A stretch of DNA of 64,000 nucleotides from Methylobacterium oryzihabitans (GTDB taxonomy: Bacteria > Pseudomonadota > Alphaproteobacteria > Rhizobiales > Beijerinckiaceae), in NCBI RefSeq assembly GCF_004004555.2, contig NZ_SACP01000015.1:1-64000 (forward strand). Reading direction: 5' to 3'. Below the pieces are notes generated by a model that made no database searches, had not been told where the DNA came from, and saw only the letters and a program-made list of their open reading frames with translations. Made by a program: the position numbers and the translations under genes. Every line of letters starts with the position of its first letter. Position 1 is the first letter of the stretch. Shown here piece by piece: positions 35,209 through 43,920 of the stretch.

Positions 35209-35364
35209 TCAGTTTTGCGGGCGACTGCCCTTGGCCTGGTCGAGGTAGGCCTGCGCCTGCCCCCGGGTGAGCCCGGACATCACGACCTGAGTGCCGCGAT
35301 AGACCGTGTAGGTACCGTCCTGGGTGGGCGTGACGCGAAGGGCGGGCATCGGCGTTCCCGGCAT
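35209..35364 (-). CDS. Small conserved-looking protein of 51 residues, unknown function
   Basis: A short frame encodes 51 residues, with the compact sequence blocks 'LRVTPTQDGTYTVYRGTQ' and 'GLTRGQAQAYLDQA'. This suggests two or three beta strands and one helix, with no membrane segment. It is accepted as a gene for two reasons: an intrinsic terminator lies 26-58 bp downstream, and a perfect TTAA-N7-TTAA site lies 23 bp upstream of the ATG. A second possible start (ATG 35349) would give 46 residues. The Shine-Dalgarno is poor for both. I do not recognise a family. Confidence 0.6.
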   Translation of the reverse strand: MPGTPMPALRVTPTQDGTYTVYRGTQVVMSGLTRGQAQAYLDQAKGSRPQN

Positions 35365-35386
35365 GGGTGGCTGCAACGCCGATACC

Positions 35387-35401
35387 TTAACGAAAGCTTA
35401 A
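35387..35401. promoter_or_regulatory. Candidate CtrA-binding site (TTAA-N7-TTAA)
   Basis: TTAACGAAAGCTTAA is an exact match to the alphaproteobacterial CtrA consensus. It lies just upstream of the 51-residue protein gene and about 78 bp beyond the end of the VOC gene. In DNA with about 72% GC this pattern is expected by chance far less than once in a window of this size (rough estimate). Confidence 0.5.
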
Positions 35402-35478
35402 CGGCCGGCAATCGGACTTGTGGCCGAAACCCCGACCTTGCACGAAAAAATTCGCGGAATAATCCGCCCCTCCGCGCG

Positions 35479-35922
35479 TCAGGCCGGCGGGTAGGTGATG
35501 AACTCCATCAGCGAGCCGTCCGGATCGCGGAAATAGACGCTGATTCCCTGCCCGGCGGCGCCGTGGCGCTCGACCGGCCCGAGCTCGACCGCGACGCCGT
35601 GGCGCTCCAGATGGGCGACCGCCTCCTCGATCGGCCCCGACCAGCGGAAGCACAGGTCGCTGTTGCCGGGCTCGACCGGCAGCAGCGCCCGCGGATGACC
35701 GATCTGGCCCGGGCCGTGGCAGTTGAGCTGCACGCCGCCGAACCGGTAGGCGAAGCCGCGCCCGACCGGGATCACCTCGGCGTCGAGGACGTCGCGGTAG
35801 AACGCGGTCGAGCGGTCCCAGTCGGAGACGTGGATCACGCAATGGTCGAGGTAGATCGCCGGGCGCAGGTCCACCACCGGCGCCGCGGCCACGGGCTCCA
35901 CCTCGGTCTCGGTCTCGGGCAT
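35479..35922 (-). CDS. VOC-family (glyoxalase/bleomycin-resistance fold) protein
   Basis: A 147-residue protein with paired beta-alpha-beta-beta-beta modules. The first metal-ligand candidate is the His in 'LDHCVIHVSDWDRSTAFYRD', and the last is the Glu in 'FRDPDGSLMEFITYPP'. Both are typical of divalent-metal VOC enzymes. The first 20 residues are an acidic and alanine-rich tail not part of the fold. The family includes ring-cleaving dioxygenases, glyoxalases and resistance proteins; nothing here decides among them. It starts 40 bp downstream of the zinc metallopeptidase gene on the same strand, so the two may be co-transcribed. Confidence 0.8.
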   Translation of the reverse strand: MPETETEVEPVAAAPVVDLRPAIYLDHCVIHVSDWDRSTAFYRDVLDAEVIPVGRGFAYRFGGVQLNCHGPGQIGHPRALLPVEPGNSDLCFRWSGPIEEAVAHLERHGVAVELGPVERHGAAGQGISVYFRDPDGSLMEFITYPPA

Positions 35923-35961
35923 CGCGCTCTCCCTGGGACGGGGGCCGGGGATTCCCGATCC

Positions 35962-37023
35962 TCACACCTTCCCGTGCACGAGATCATGGATGAAGCCGAG
36001 CTTCGTCACCACCGGCGGGGCGAGGACGAACGGGTAGAGGTCGGCATGGCCCATCGCCCGGTTGACGCTGTTGAGGGCGAAGACCACGGGGAGCCACGCA
36101 TCGACGATCTGCCCGATGCTCTCGGCCCGGTAGGGATCGAAGTCGATCCGCCCGGCGAGGTTGCCGCTGGCGTCGACGAGCGGATTGACCTGCATCCCGA
36201 AGGCGCTCGCCATCTCGAGCGTGTCGACGATGTGCAGGTAATGCGCCCAGGTCTCGGCGAAGTCCTCCCACGGATGGGTGGTGGCGTAGGCCGAGACGAA
36301 GCTGTCCTGCCAGTTCGGCGGCGGTCCCTGGTCGTAGTGCCGCTGGAGCGCGGCGTTGTAGTCCTGCGAATCGTCGCCGAACACCGCCCGGCAGGCGTCG
36401 AGCCTGCCGGCGTCGCGCACCAGCACGTCCCAGTAATGGTGCCCGACCTCGTGCCGGAAATGGCCGAGCAGGGTGCGGTAGGGCTCGCCCATCTGGCTGC
36501 GGCGCTTCTCGCGCTCGGCGTCGTCGGCCTCGACGAGCGCGATGGTGATGACGCCGTTGTCGTGCCCCGTCATCACCTTCGGGCCCTGGTTCTCGGGCGG
36601 GTCGGCGAGGAAGTGGAAGATCAGCCCGTGCTCCGGGTCCTCCGCACGGGTCTTGAGCGGCAGGTTCCAGCGCAGCAGGGTGTAGAACAGCCGGTGCTTG
36701 GCGAATTCGAGCTGACGCCAGGCTTCGAGATAGGTCGGGTTCGACACGTCGGGGATCGTGCCGTTGTGGCGGCAGGCGAGGCAGAAGGCGTCGCTGGTGC
36801 CCGGGGGAACCAGCCAGTTGCAGGCATCGTGGTCCGCGTTGGTGCAGAACAGGCCCGGCCGGTCGGACGCGGCAAGGGGCGTCCAGGACGTGCCGCCGGC
36901 CGGTTCGAGGGCGGACAGCATGCCGGTCTCGGGCAGGTAGGCGAGACGGTGCCCGCAGCGCTCGCACGTCCGGTTCTCGAAATACAGGATGTTGCCGCAG
37001 GACTGGCACTGGAACAGCTTCAT
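35962..37023 (-). CDS. Putative zinc-binding metallopeptidase with N-terminal zinc ribbon
   Basis: A 353-residue protein with an N-terminal zinc ribbon (C6, C9, C20, C23), a second cysteine set (C60, C68, C81, C84) and a gluzincin-type active site HEVGH at 191-195 with the 'DFAETWAHYLH' segment downstream (254-264), a likely third ligand region. This matches the family of putative zinc-binding metallopeptidases (Peptidase_Mx), which is widespread in proteobacteria but poorly characterised. The protein has no signal peptide. ATG 37023 (MKLFQCQSCG) follows GGAG; the longer frame upstream overlaps the divergent ThDP-enzyme gene antisense and is rejected. Confidence 0.8.
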   Translation of the reverse strand: MKLFQCQSCGNILYFENRTCERCGHRLAYLPETGMLSALEPAGGTSWTPLAASDRPGLFCTNADHDACNWLVPPGTSDAFCLACRHNGTIPDVSNPTYLEAWRQLEFAKHRLFYTLLRWNLPLKTRAEDPEHGLIFHFLADPPENQGPKVMTGHDNGVITIALVEADDAEREKRRSQMGEPYRTLLGHFRHEVGHHYWDVLVRDAGRLDACRAVFGDDSQDYNAALQRHYDQGPPPNWQDSFVSAYATTHPWEDFAETWAHYLHIVDTLEMASAFGMQVNPLVDASGNLAGRIDFDPYRAESIGQIVDAWLPVVFALNSVNRAMGHADLYPFVLAPPVVTKLGFIHDLVHGKV

Positions 37024-37201
37024 GGGGGATCTCCGCGCCGGGCCATGGGGGCCATGCAAGGACCGGGCTGGCGCGACGACAACGGCCAAGGCTGGCCCGG
37101 GTTGCGGCGTCATGACTGGGTTGCCGGCGCGGGGCTTGCGCGGAGGGCGGCGCTGCCCTTCGATCGGCGTCAACGACACGGGAGCGGGAGGAAGCGGGAC
37201 C

Positions 37202-38749
37202 ATGGCGATGAACGGAGCCGAGAGCCTCGTGCGCACGCTGGTGGCGGGCGGCGTCGAGGTCTGCTTCACCAATCCGGGCACCTCGGAGATGCACTTCGTC
37301 GCCGCCCTCGACCGGGTCGAGGGCATGCGGGCGGTGCTGTGCCTGTTCGAGGGCGGGGCGACCGGCGCGGCGGACGGCTACGCCCGGATGGCCGACAAGC
37401 CGGCCTCGACCCTGCTGCATCTCGGCCCCGGCCTCGGCAACGGCATCGCCAACCTGCACAACGCGCGGCGCGCCCGCTCACCTCTGGTCAACATCGTCGG
37501 CGAGCACGCCACCTACCACCGCGCCTTCGACGCGCCGCTGACCTCCGACATCGAGGGGCTGGCCCGGCCGGTCTCGGCCTGGGTCCGCACCGGGCTGAGC
37601 GCCCGCGACGTGGCCCGGGACGGCGCCGACGCCATCGTCGCCGCCCGCACGGCGCCGGGCGGCGTCGCGACGCTGATCCTGCCGGCCGACACCGCCTGGG
37701 AGGAGGGGACCGGCATCGCGCCGACCCCGGCGATCCCGGAGCGCGCCCGCGCCGACGACGAGGCGATCGCCCATGCGGCCGCCGCCCTGCGCAGCGGCGA
37801 ACCGGCGGTGCTGCACCTCGGCGACCGGGCGGTGCGGGGGGAGGGCCGGCGGATCGCCGCCCGCATCGCGCGGAAGACCGGCGCGAAGCTCCTCGCCATG
37901 ACCTCGAACGCCCGCATCGACCGCGGCGCCGGCACGGTGCCGATCGAGCGGCTGCCCTACCCGGTCGACCCGGCCCGGGAGACCCTGGCGGAGTTCAGGC
38001 ACGTCATCCTGGTCGGCGCGACCCTGCCGGTGGCGTTCTTCGCCTATCCTGGCAAGCCGAGCGCCCTCGCCGCGCCGACCGCCGACGTCTTCGCCCTGGC
38101 GACGCCGGAGCAGGACCAGATCGACGCGCTGGAGCGGCTCGCCGCCGCCGTCGGGGCCGAGGCGGAGCCGGAGGTCGCCCCGGCACGCCGGCCCGAGCTG
38201 CCGACCTCGGACCGGCTCGATCCCGACGCGGTCGGCCTCGTCCTCGGCGCGCTGATCCCCGAGGGCGCGATCGTCTGCGACGAGTCGGTCACCACCGGCC
38301 GCAACTTCTTTCCCGCGACCCACGGCGCCGCGCCCCATACCTGGCTCCAGCTCACCGGCGGCTCGATCGGGCTCGGCATCCCGATGGCGACCGGCGCCGC
38401 CGTGGCCTGCCCGGACCGCAAGGTGATCGGCCTCCAGGCCGACGGCAGCGCGCTCTACACCGCGCAGGCCCTGTGGACCCAGGCGCGCGAGCGCCTCGAC
38501 GTGGTGACGCTGATCTGGTCGAACCGCTCCTACGCGATCCTGCGGGCGGAACTGGCCAATGTCGGCGCCAATCCGGGCCGCAAGGCGATCGACATGCTGA
38601 CTCTCGACGATCCGCCGATCGACTGGATCAGCCTCGCCCGCGGCTACGGCGTCGGCGCGCGCCGGGTCGAGACCCTGCCGGATTTCATCGCCGCTTTCCG
38701 CGATGCGCTGAAGCAACGCGGGCCGGCGCTGATCGAGGTGGCGCTCTGA
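37202..38749 (+). CDS. Thiamine-diphosphate-dependent enzyme, acetolactate synthase large-subunit-like
   Basis: A 515-residue ThDP enzyme. The N-terminal PYR domain has the catalytic glutamate E50 ('LFEGGATGAADGYARM'). A central domain follows. The C-terminal PP domain has the ThDP motif 'LQADGSALYTAQALW' ending about 30 residues later at 'LIWSNRSYAIL', where the usual GDG reads ADG. Proteins of this length in Methylobacterium and relatives are often labelled acetolactate synthase, but they lack the FAD-type middle region and the small subunit. The reaction may therefore be another 2-keto acid decarboxylation or carboligation, such as benzoylformate decarboxylase. ATG 37202 follows GGGAGGAAGCGGGACC. 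Confidence 0.75.
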   Translation: MAMNGAESLVRTLVAGGVEVCFTNPGTSEMHFVAALDRVEGMRAVLCLFEGGATGAADGYARMADKPASTLLHLGPGLGNGIANLHNARRARSPLVNIVGEHATYHRAFDAPLTSDIEGLARPVSAWVRTGLSARDVARDGADAIVAARTAPGGVATLILPADTAWEEGTGIAPTPAIPERARADDEAIAHAAAALRSGEPAVLHLGDRAVRGEGRRIAARIARKTGAKLLAMTSNARIDRGAGTVPIERLPYPVDPARETLAEFRHVILVGATLPVAFFAYPGKPSALAAPTADVFALATPEQDQIDALERLAAAVGAEAEPEVAPARRPELPTSDRLDPDAVGLVLGALIPEGAIVCDESVTTGRNFFPATHGAAPHTWLQLTGGSIGLGIPMATGAAVACPDRKVIGLQADGSALYTAQALWTQARERLDVVTLIWSNRSYAILRAELANVGANPGRKAIDMLTLDDPPIDWISLARGYGVGARRVETLPDFIAAFRDALKQRGPALIEVAL

Positions 38750-38855
38750 GGCCGGATACGCTTCGGCACCGCCTGACGCCCGGAAGACACACAAGTCGGG
38801 GTCGCGACCGGGTAGGCAGGGTCGAGCTCTGCCGACCATCGCCCGAGGTTCCCCG

Positions 38856-39500
38856 ATGCTGCCGCGCCGCCACGTCCTTCTCCTCCTCGCCGGGGCGCCG
38901 CTCGCGGCCTGCAATGCCCGGGGGCCGGCGCAGGTCGCGGCGGTCGATCCCGACGCGGCGTGGTACGTCGGCACGATGCCCGACCAGCCCTACGACGTGC
39001 CGCTGGTCGACCGCAGTCGGATCGACCCGAAGTACCGCCGGCAGGTGGTGGCCTATGCCGGGCCGGAGAAGCCGGGCACCATCGTGGTCGATATCGACGA
39101 GCGCCTGCTCTACCTCGTGCAGGAGAACGGCGAGGCGGTCCGATACGGCGTCGGCGTCGGCCGCCAGGGATTCTCGTGGAAGGGCGTCGCCTCGGTCGGC
39201 CGCAAGGGCGTCTGGCCCGATTGGGGGCCGACCGCCACGATGGTGAGCCTCAACCCCGACCTGCCGCGCTCGCGCAAGGGCGGCGTCGACAACCCCCTCG
39301 GCGCCCGGGCGCTGTACCTCTACCAGGGCAGCCGCGACACGCTGTTCCGCATCCACGGCACCAACGAGCCGTGGAGCATCGGCGAGCAGATGTCGTCGGG
39401 CTGCGTGCGGATGCTCAACGAGGACGTGGTCGACCTCTACAACCGCGTGCCGGTGGGGACCACCGTGATGGTCAAGCGGCACGGCCGCTACCGGACCTGA
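38856..39500 (+). CDS. L,D-transpeptidase (YkuD family) lipoprotein
   Basis: A 214-residue periplasmic enzyme that forms 3-3 cross-links in peptidoglycan or attaches proteins to it. The signal peptide ends in a lipobox LAAC with C19 as the lipidation site. The YkuD domain covers about 73-210 with the catalytic block 'HGTNEPWSIGEQMSSGCVRM', where H167 and C183 are the active residues. L,D-transpeptidases are abundant in polar-growing Rhizobiales, whose walls are rich in 3-3 cross-links, which fits the GPR-like protein in this window. It follows the ThDP-enzyme gene by 106 bp but seems unrelated in function. Confidence 0.85.
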   Translation: MLPRRHVLLLLAGAPLAACNARGPAQVAAVDPDAAWYVGTMPDQPYDVPLVDRSRIDPKYRRQVVAYAGPEKPGTIVVDIDERLLYLVQENGEAVRYGVGVGRQGFSWKGVASVGRKGVWPDWGPTATMVSLNPDLPRSRKGGVDNPLGARALYLYQGSRDTLFRIHGTNEPWSIGEQMSSGCVRMLNEDVVDLYNRVPVGTTVMVKRHGRYRT

Positions 39501-39818
39501 ATGGAAGCCGATTCCAAACGATTGAGTTTGCAGTCAGATTTTTGAGCGCGGGATCCCCTCTCCCGAGTGGGAGAGGGGTAGGGGTGAGGGTGCCTCAGCC
39601 ACAGGATAGAGTACCGACGGTTGAGCTGCGCAACTCGGCGGTTCAGGGTCATTGCGGAACCCGAGCCACCCTCACCCCCGGCCCCTCTCCCACTCGGGAG
39701 AGGGGAGTCGCGCCACACCGAGAGCCGCTTTCGACCGGGGTAGCGGGTGCAGACGAGAACCGCCCCGTTTAAGCCGCTGGAGACCGCGAAGCCGGTGAAC
39801 AACTGATACGCGGGCCGC
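39501..39818. other. Intergenic region between convergent genes, mostly a family C repeat
   Basis: The 318 bp between the L,D-transpeptidase and gatB stops contain the family C repeat at 39551-39710. The remaining parts show no gene. The repeat's arms could terminate both converging transcripts. Confidence 0.5.
39551..39710. repeat. Family C palindromic repeat, copy 1
   Basis: The left arm CCCCTCTCCCGAGTGGGAGAGGGG continues with TAGGGGTGAGGGTG, and is mirrored by CACCCTCACCCC and the same 24-base palindrome (written here as two halves: CCCCTCTCCCAC and TCGGGAGAGGGG) at the right end. About 80 bp of unstructured sequence lies between. The whole can fold into one long hairpin or two small ones. 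Confidence 0.7.
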
Positions 39819-41291
39819 TCACTCGATCCCGAGCTTGGCCTTCAGCAAGGCGTTGACCGCCGCCGGGTTGGCCTTGCCGCCGGTCGCCTTCATGGTCTGG
39901 CCGACGAACCAGCCGAGCAGGGTCGGCTTGGCCTTGGCCTGCTCGACCTTGTCGGGGTTGGCGGCGATGATCCCATCGATCGCCGCCTCGATCGCGCCGG
40001 TATCGGTGACCTGCCTGAGGCCCCGGCTCTCGACGAGGTCGCGGGGATCGCCGCCCTCGGTCCAGACGATCTCGAACAGGTCCTTGGCGATCTTGCCCGA
40101 GATGGTGCCGTCGCCGATCAGATCGACGATCGCGCCGAGCTGGCTCGCCGAGACCGGGCTGTCCTCGATACCCTTGCCCTCCTTGTTCAGGCGGCCGAAC
40201 AGCTCGTTGATGACCCAGTTCGCCGCCGCCTTGCCGTCGCGGCCCTTGGCCACCGCCTCGAAGTAGTCGGCCGAGGCGCGTTCGGCGACCAGCACCGTGG
40301 CGTCGTAGGGCGACAGGCCGTAATCCTTGACGAAGCGGGCCTTCTTGGCATCGGGCAGTTCCGGCAGGCCGGCCGCCAAGGCGTCCACGAAGGCCTGGTC
40401 GAATTCCAGCGGCAGCAGGTCGGGATCGGGGAAGTAGCGGTAGTCGTGCGCCTCCTCCTTGGAGCGCATCGAGCGGGTCTCGCCCTTGTTGGGGTCGAAC
40501 AGCCGGGTCTCCTGCTCGATCGTACCGCCATCCTCGATGATGCCGATCTGGCGCCGCGCCTCGACCTCGATCGCCTGACCGATGAAGCGGATCGAGTTGA
40601 CGTTCTTGATCTCGCAGCGGGTGCCGAGCGGATCGCCGGGTTTGCGCACCGAGACGTTCACGTCGGCGCGCAGGTTCCCCTTCTCCATGTCGCCGTCGCA
40701 GGTGCCGAGATAGCGCAGGATCGTGCGCAGCTTCGTCACGTAGGCCTTGGCCTCCTCCGACGAGCGCAGGTCCGGCTTCGACACGATCTCCATCAGCGCC
40801 ACGCCCGACCGGTTGAGATCGACGAAGCTGAGGTTCGGGTGCTGGTCGTGCAGCGACTTGCCGGCATCCTGCTCCAGGTGCAGGCGCTCGATCCCGACCG
40901 TGATGCTGTCGCCGTCGGGCAGGTCGACCAGCACCTCGCCCTCGCCGACGATCGGGCTCTTGTACTGGCTGATCTGGTAGCCCTGCGGCAGGTCCGGGTA
41001 GAAGTAGTTCTTTCGGTCGAACACCGACCGGTGGTTGATCTGCGCCTTGAGGCCGAGCCCGGTGCGCACCGCCTGGGCGACGCATTCCTCGTTGATGACC
41101 GGCAGCATGCCCGGCATGGCGGCATCGACCAGCGAGACGTGGTCGTTCGGCTCGGCCCCGAAGGCGGTGGCCGCGCCGGAAAAAAGCTTCGAGCGGCTGG
41201 TGACCTGGGCGTGGATCTCCATGCCGATCACCACCTCCCAGTCGCCCTCCGCGCCCTTGATCAGCTTCTTGGCGTTGACGGGAGCGTTCAT
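39819..41291 (-). CDS. gatB: Aspartyl/glutamyl-tRNA amidotransferase subunit B
   Basis: A 490-residue kinase and tRNA-binding subunit of GatCAB, which converts Glu-tRNA(Gln) and Asp-tRNA(Asn) to the amide forms. The N-terminal cradle has '[20 protein letters not shown]', with zinc- and ATP-site blocks such as '[17 protein letters not shown]' and '[20 protein letters not shown]'. The C-terminal YqeY-like helical domain ends near '[13 protein letters not shown]'. It is the last gene of the gatC-gatA-orf-gatB cluster on the minus strand. ATG 41291 is chosen; residues before 'GDWEVVIG' form a short variable tail. Confidence 0.95.
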   Translation of the reverse strand: MNAPVNAKKLIKGAEGDWEVVIGMEIHAQVTSRSKLFSGAATAFGAEPNDHVSLVDAAMPGMLPVINEECVAQAVRTGLGLKAQINHRSVFDRKNYFYPDLPQGYQISQYKSPIVGEGEVLVDLPDGDSITVGIERLHLEQDAGKSLHDQHPNLSFVDLNRSGVALMEIVSKPDLRSSEEAKAYVTKLRTILRYLGTCDGDMEKGNLRADVNVSVRKPGDPLGTRCEIKNVNSIRFIGQAIEVEARRQIGIIEDGGTIEQETRLFDPNKGETRSMRSKEEAHDYRYFPDPDLLPLEFDQAFVDALAAGLPELPDAKKARFVKDYGLSPYDATVLVAERASADYFEAVAKGRDGKAAANWVINELFGRLNKEGKGIEDSPVSASQLGAIVDLIGDGTISGKIAKDLFEIVWTEGGDPRDLVESRGLRQVTDTGAIEAAIDGIIAANPDKVEQAKAKPTLLGWFVGQTMKATGGKANPAAVNALLKAKLGIE

Positions 41292-41371
41292 GGGATCGGG
41301 ACTCCGAGAATGGCGGTCTCCCAGAGGGGAGAGGGGTTCGTGGTGCTAGTAGGGAGGCCGTCGCGGCCCGG

Positions 41372-41674
41372 TCAAGCGCCGCGCCCGCGGCTCAGCCGCC
41401 GCGCCCCGTAGGCGAGCATCGCCCAGATCAGCGCGCCCCCAGTGCGGACCGGGAAGAAGGTCGGCAGGTCGTGCCCGACCGGCGCCGGCCACGGCACCCC
41501 GATCCCGGTGAGCACCCAGGAGGTCAGCACCGAGGCGACGAGGGCGATCATCGCGACGAGGAAGATCTTGCCGAACTGGTTGGCCTTCCAGCCGAGATAC
41601 ACGGCGACCGCGATCAGCACCGGGTCGAGGCCGGCCCAGATCCAGACCGAGGGCGGGTAGTAGGGGACGGTCAT
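41372..41674 (-). CDS. Small integral membrane protein between gatA and gatB
   Basis: A 100-residue protein with three hydrophobic segments (about 9-28, 35-58 and 75-92), a central proline-rich loop ('GVPWPAPVGHDLP') and a basic C-terminus. I do not recognise a family. It sits between gatA and gatB on the same strand, separated from gatA by a family C repeat. Whether it is functionally linked to tRNA amidation is doubtful; it may simply occupy an internal position in the cluster. Confidence 0.7.
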   Translation of the reverse strand: MTVPYYPPSVWIWAGLDPVLIAVAVYLGWKANQFGKIFLVAMIALVASVLTSWVLTGIGVPWPAPVGHDLPTFFPVRTGGALIWAMLAYGARRLSRGRGA

Positions 41675-41712
41675 GGGGGGATCCGGGAGAAACGGCGACG
41701 GGGCTTGGCGTC

Positions 41713-41885
41713 CAACCCCTCCCCCCTCTGCGGGGGAGGGTGCCCCGCGGATGCGGGGCGGGAGAGGGGAGCGCGACGGTGCCGGAGGTGGCGCCGGTCA
41801 GACCGGTCTCGACATATCCGGAAGCGGCGTCCCCTCTCCCGGCTCACTCCGTTCGCCACCCTCCCCCGCAGAGGGGGGAGGGTTC
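41713..41885. repeat. Family C palindromic repeat, copy 2 (inside the gat cluster)
   Basis: The left arm CCCCTCCCCCCTCTGCGGGG begins at 41717 and leads to GGAGGGTG, then a small hairpin CCCCGCGGATGCGGGG and GGGAGAGGGG. The right arm is the reverse: CCCCTCTCCCGGCTCACTCC, GTTCGCCACCCTCCCC, GCAGAGGGGGGAGGG. It separates gatA from the small membrane gene. Confidence 0.7.
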
Positions 41886-41914
41886 GGGAGGGCATCTCGT
41901 CTCCGAACGACCGC

Positions 41915-43414
41915 CTACCACCACCGCGGCGGCAGCACCGTGCGCCCGGCGGCATCCTCGATCACCTGGGCGGCGGAAAACAGCGTCTCCTCGTCGAAGG
42001 GACGCCCGACGAGCTGGAGCCCGAGCGGCAACCCCTGCGCGTCCAGTCCCGCCGGCACCGCGATGCCGGGGAGACCCGCCATGTTGACCGTGACGGTGAA
42101 CACGTCGTTGAGGTACATCTCGACCGGGTCGGCATCGGCCTTCTCGCCGATCCCGAAGGCCGCGGTCGGGGTCGCCGGCGTCAGGATCGCGTCGATCCCG
42201 GCGGCGTAGACCTCCTCGAAGTCGCGCTTGATGAGAGTGCGGATCTTCTGCGCCCGCACGTAGTAGGCATCGTAATAGCCGGCCGAGAGCACGTAGGTGC
42301 CGATCATGATCCGGCGCTTGACCTCGCGGCCGAACCCGGCGGCGCGGGTGTTCTCGTACATCCCGGCGATGTCCTTGCCGGGCACCCGCAGGCCGTAGCG
42401 CACGCCGTCGTAGCGGGCGAGGTTCGAGGAGGCTTCCGCCGGGGCGACGATGTAGTAGGCCGGCAGGGCGTGGCGGGTGTGCGGCAGCGAGACCTCGACC
42501 ACCCTGGCGCCGGCAGACCGCAGCCACTCGGCGCCCTGCTGCCACAGTCGCTCGATCTCGGCCGGCATGCCGTCGACCCGGTACTCCTTCGGGATGCCGA
42601 TGGTCAGGCCCTTCACCCCGCGCGAGACCGCCGCCTCGAAATTCGGCACGGGCAGATCGGCGCAGGTGGTGTCCTTCGGGTCGGCGCCGGCCATCGAGGT
42701 CAGCATGATCGCGGCGTCCAGCACCGTGCGGGTGATCGGCCCGGCCTGATCGAGGGAGGACGCGAAGGCGACGGTGCCCCAGCGCGAGCAGCGGCCGTAG
42801 GTCGGCTTGATGCCGACCGTGCCGGTGAAGGCCGCGGGCTGGCGGATCGAGCCGCCGGTGTCGGTCGCGGTGGCGCCGAGGCACAGCCGCGCGGCGACCG
42901 CCGCCGCCGAGCCGCCCGACGACCCGCCCGGCACCAGCGGCGTCTGCGAGTCCCGGCGGCGCCAGGGCGACACGACCGGGCCGTAGGCGCTGGTCTCGTT
43001 CGAGGAGCCCATGGCGAACTCGTCGAGGTTGAGCTTGCCGAGCATCACCGCGCCGTCGCGCCACAGGTTGTGGGTGACGGTCGATTCGTAATGCGGCTGG
43101 AAACCTTCGAGGATGCGCGACCCGGCGGTCGTGGCGACGCCGTGGGTGCAGAACAGGTCCTTGATCCCGAGCGGGATGCCCTCGAGCGGCCGCGCCTCGC
43201 CGGCGGCGAGCTTGCGGTCGGCGACCTCGGCCATGGCGAGGGCGCGCTCGGGCGTCTCGAGCAGGAAGGCGTTGAGCGCCCGGGCCCCCGCCACCGCGTC
43301 GACATGGGCCTGCGCCAGCTCGCGGGCGGAAAAGTCCTTGCGCCGCAGCCCGTCACGGGCCTCGGCCAGGGTGAGGTCGGTCAGCTCTGCCGGCGTCTTG
43401 CTCAAGTCCGTCAT
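41915..43414 (-). CDS. gatA: Aspartyl/glutamyl-tRNA amidotransferase subunit A
   Basis: A 499-residue amidase-signature enzyme that hydrolyses glutamine to supply ammonia for GatB. The Ser-cis-Ser-Lys triad is visible: K85 in '[11 protein letters not shown]', cis-Ser S165 in '[12 protein letters not shown]' and nucleophile S189 in '[12 protein letters not shown]'. The region '[16 protein letters not shown]' is characteristic of GatA. It lies 66 bp downstream of gatC on the minus strand. The C-terminal residues '[14 protein letters not shown]' are usual. ATG 43414 gives the expected N-terminus. Confidence 0.95.
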   Translation of the reverse strand: MTDLSKTPAELTDLTLAEARDGLRRKDFSARELAQAHVDAVAGARALNAFLLETPERALAMAEVADRKLAAGEARPLEGIPLGIKDLFCTHGVATTAGSRILEGFQPHYESTVTHNLWRDGAVMLGKLNLDEFAMGSSNETSAYGPVVSPWRRRDSQTPLVPGGSSGGSAAAVAARLCLGATATDTGGSIRQPAAFTGTVGIKPTYGRCSRWGTVAFASSLDQAGPITRTVLDAAIMLTSMAGADPKDTTCADLPVPNFEAAVSRGVKGLTIGIPKEYRVDGMPAEIERLWQQGAEWLRSAGARVVEVSLPHTRHALPAYYIVAPAEASSNLARYDGVRYGLRVPGKDIAGMYENTRAAGFGREVKRRIMIGTYVLSAGYYDAYYVRAQKIRTLIKRDFEEVYAAGIDAILTPATPTAAFGIGEKADADPVEMYLNDVFTVTVNMAGLPGIAVPAGLDAQGLPLGLQLVGRPFDEETLFSAAQVIEDAAGRTVLPPRWW

Positions 43415-43480
43415 CCTCGTCGCTCCGGCCCCGCCGGCCGGAGGCGTCGCGCCCTCGTCGTCAGTTCCGCCCGAGGCGGC

Positions 43481-43768
43481 TCACTCGACGACCTTCGGCA
43501 CCAGAAAGTAGTGGTCCTCGGTCAGCGGCGCGTTGAACACGATGTCCCCGGCATAGCCGCCGTCGGTGATCGCGTCGGCGCGCTTCTTCATCGCCATCGG
43601 GGTGACCGAGGTCATCGGCTCGACGCCGTCCACATCGACCGCGCCGAGCTGCTCGACGAAGGACAGGATCGCGTTCAGCTCGCCCTGGAGCGGCGGCACG
43701 TCCTCGTCGCCGACCGCGATCCGCGCCAGATGCGCGATGCGGCGAACCGTCTGCGCGTCGACCGACAT
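43481..43768 (-). CDS. gatC: Aspartyl/glutamyl-tRNA amidotransferase subunit C
   Basis: A 95-residue protein that wraps around GatA and GatB and stabilises the complex. It begins [19 protein letters not shown], with the conserved '[11 protein letters not shown]' helix, '[15 protein letters not shown]' and the C-terminal '[18 protein letters not shown]'. ATG 43768 is taken rather than an in-frame start at 43861, because the 31 extra residues would be encoded by a long palindromic element. It is the first gene of the gat cluster, so its promoter should lie beyond or within the twin hairpins upstream. Confidence 0.95.
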   Translation of the reverse strand: MSVDAQTVRRIAHLARIAVGDEDVPPLQGELNAILSFVEQLGAVDVDGVEPMTSVTPMAMKKRADAITDGGYAGDIVFNAPLTEDHYFLVPKVVE

Positions 43769-43793
43769 GAAACCCCGCTGGCTGATGCTGGAA

Positions 43794-43836
43794 CAGTGTC
43801 GATGCCGAAGCGGAAGCCGCTTCGGCATCGACACTG
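43794..43836. repeat. Perfect 20-bp inverted repeat upstream of gatC
   Basis: CAGTGTCGATGCCGAAGCGG (43794-43813) pairs completely with its complement at 43817-43836, with only a 3-base loop. It begins 26 bp upstream of the gatC start. It may be a mobile palindrome or a cruciform/leader structure. Confidence 0.65.
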
Positions 43837-43854
43837 CGGCAAAATCAATGAACT

Positions 43855-43893
43855 GGAGCACGGTTCGATCACGACGTGATCGAACCGTGCTCC
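43855..43893. repeat. Perfect 19-bp palindrome upstream of gatC
   Basis: The arm GGAGCACGGTTCGATCACG (43855-43873) and its full complement (43875-43893) are separated by a single A. It lies 18 bp beyond the first inverted repeat and differs from it in sequence. The two together fill most of the space between gatC and the next gene. Confidence 0.65.
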
Positions 43894-43920
43894 GGGCGAG
43901 CCGTCGGGCCCGCGCCGGGG

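Noticed and set aside
42980..43110. Possible link of the solo Hpt or LuxR proteins with a kinase encoded here
   Set aside because: No histidine kinase or receiver domain was found in this interval (within gatA) or anywhere else in the window.
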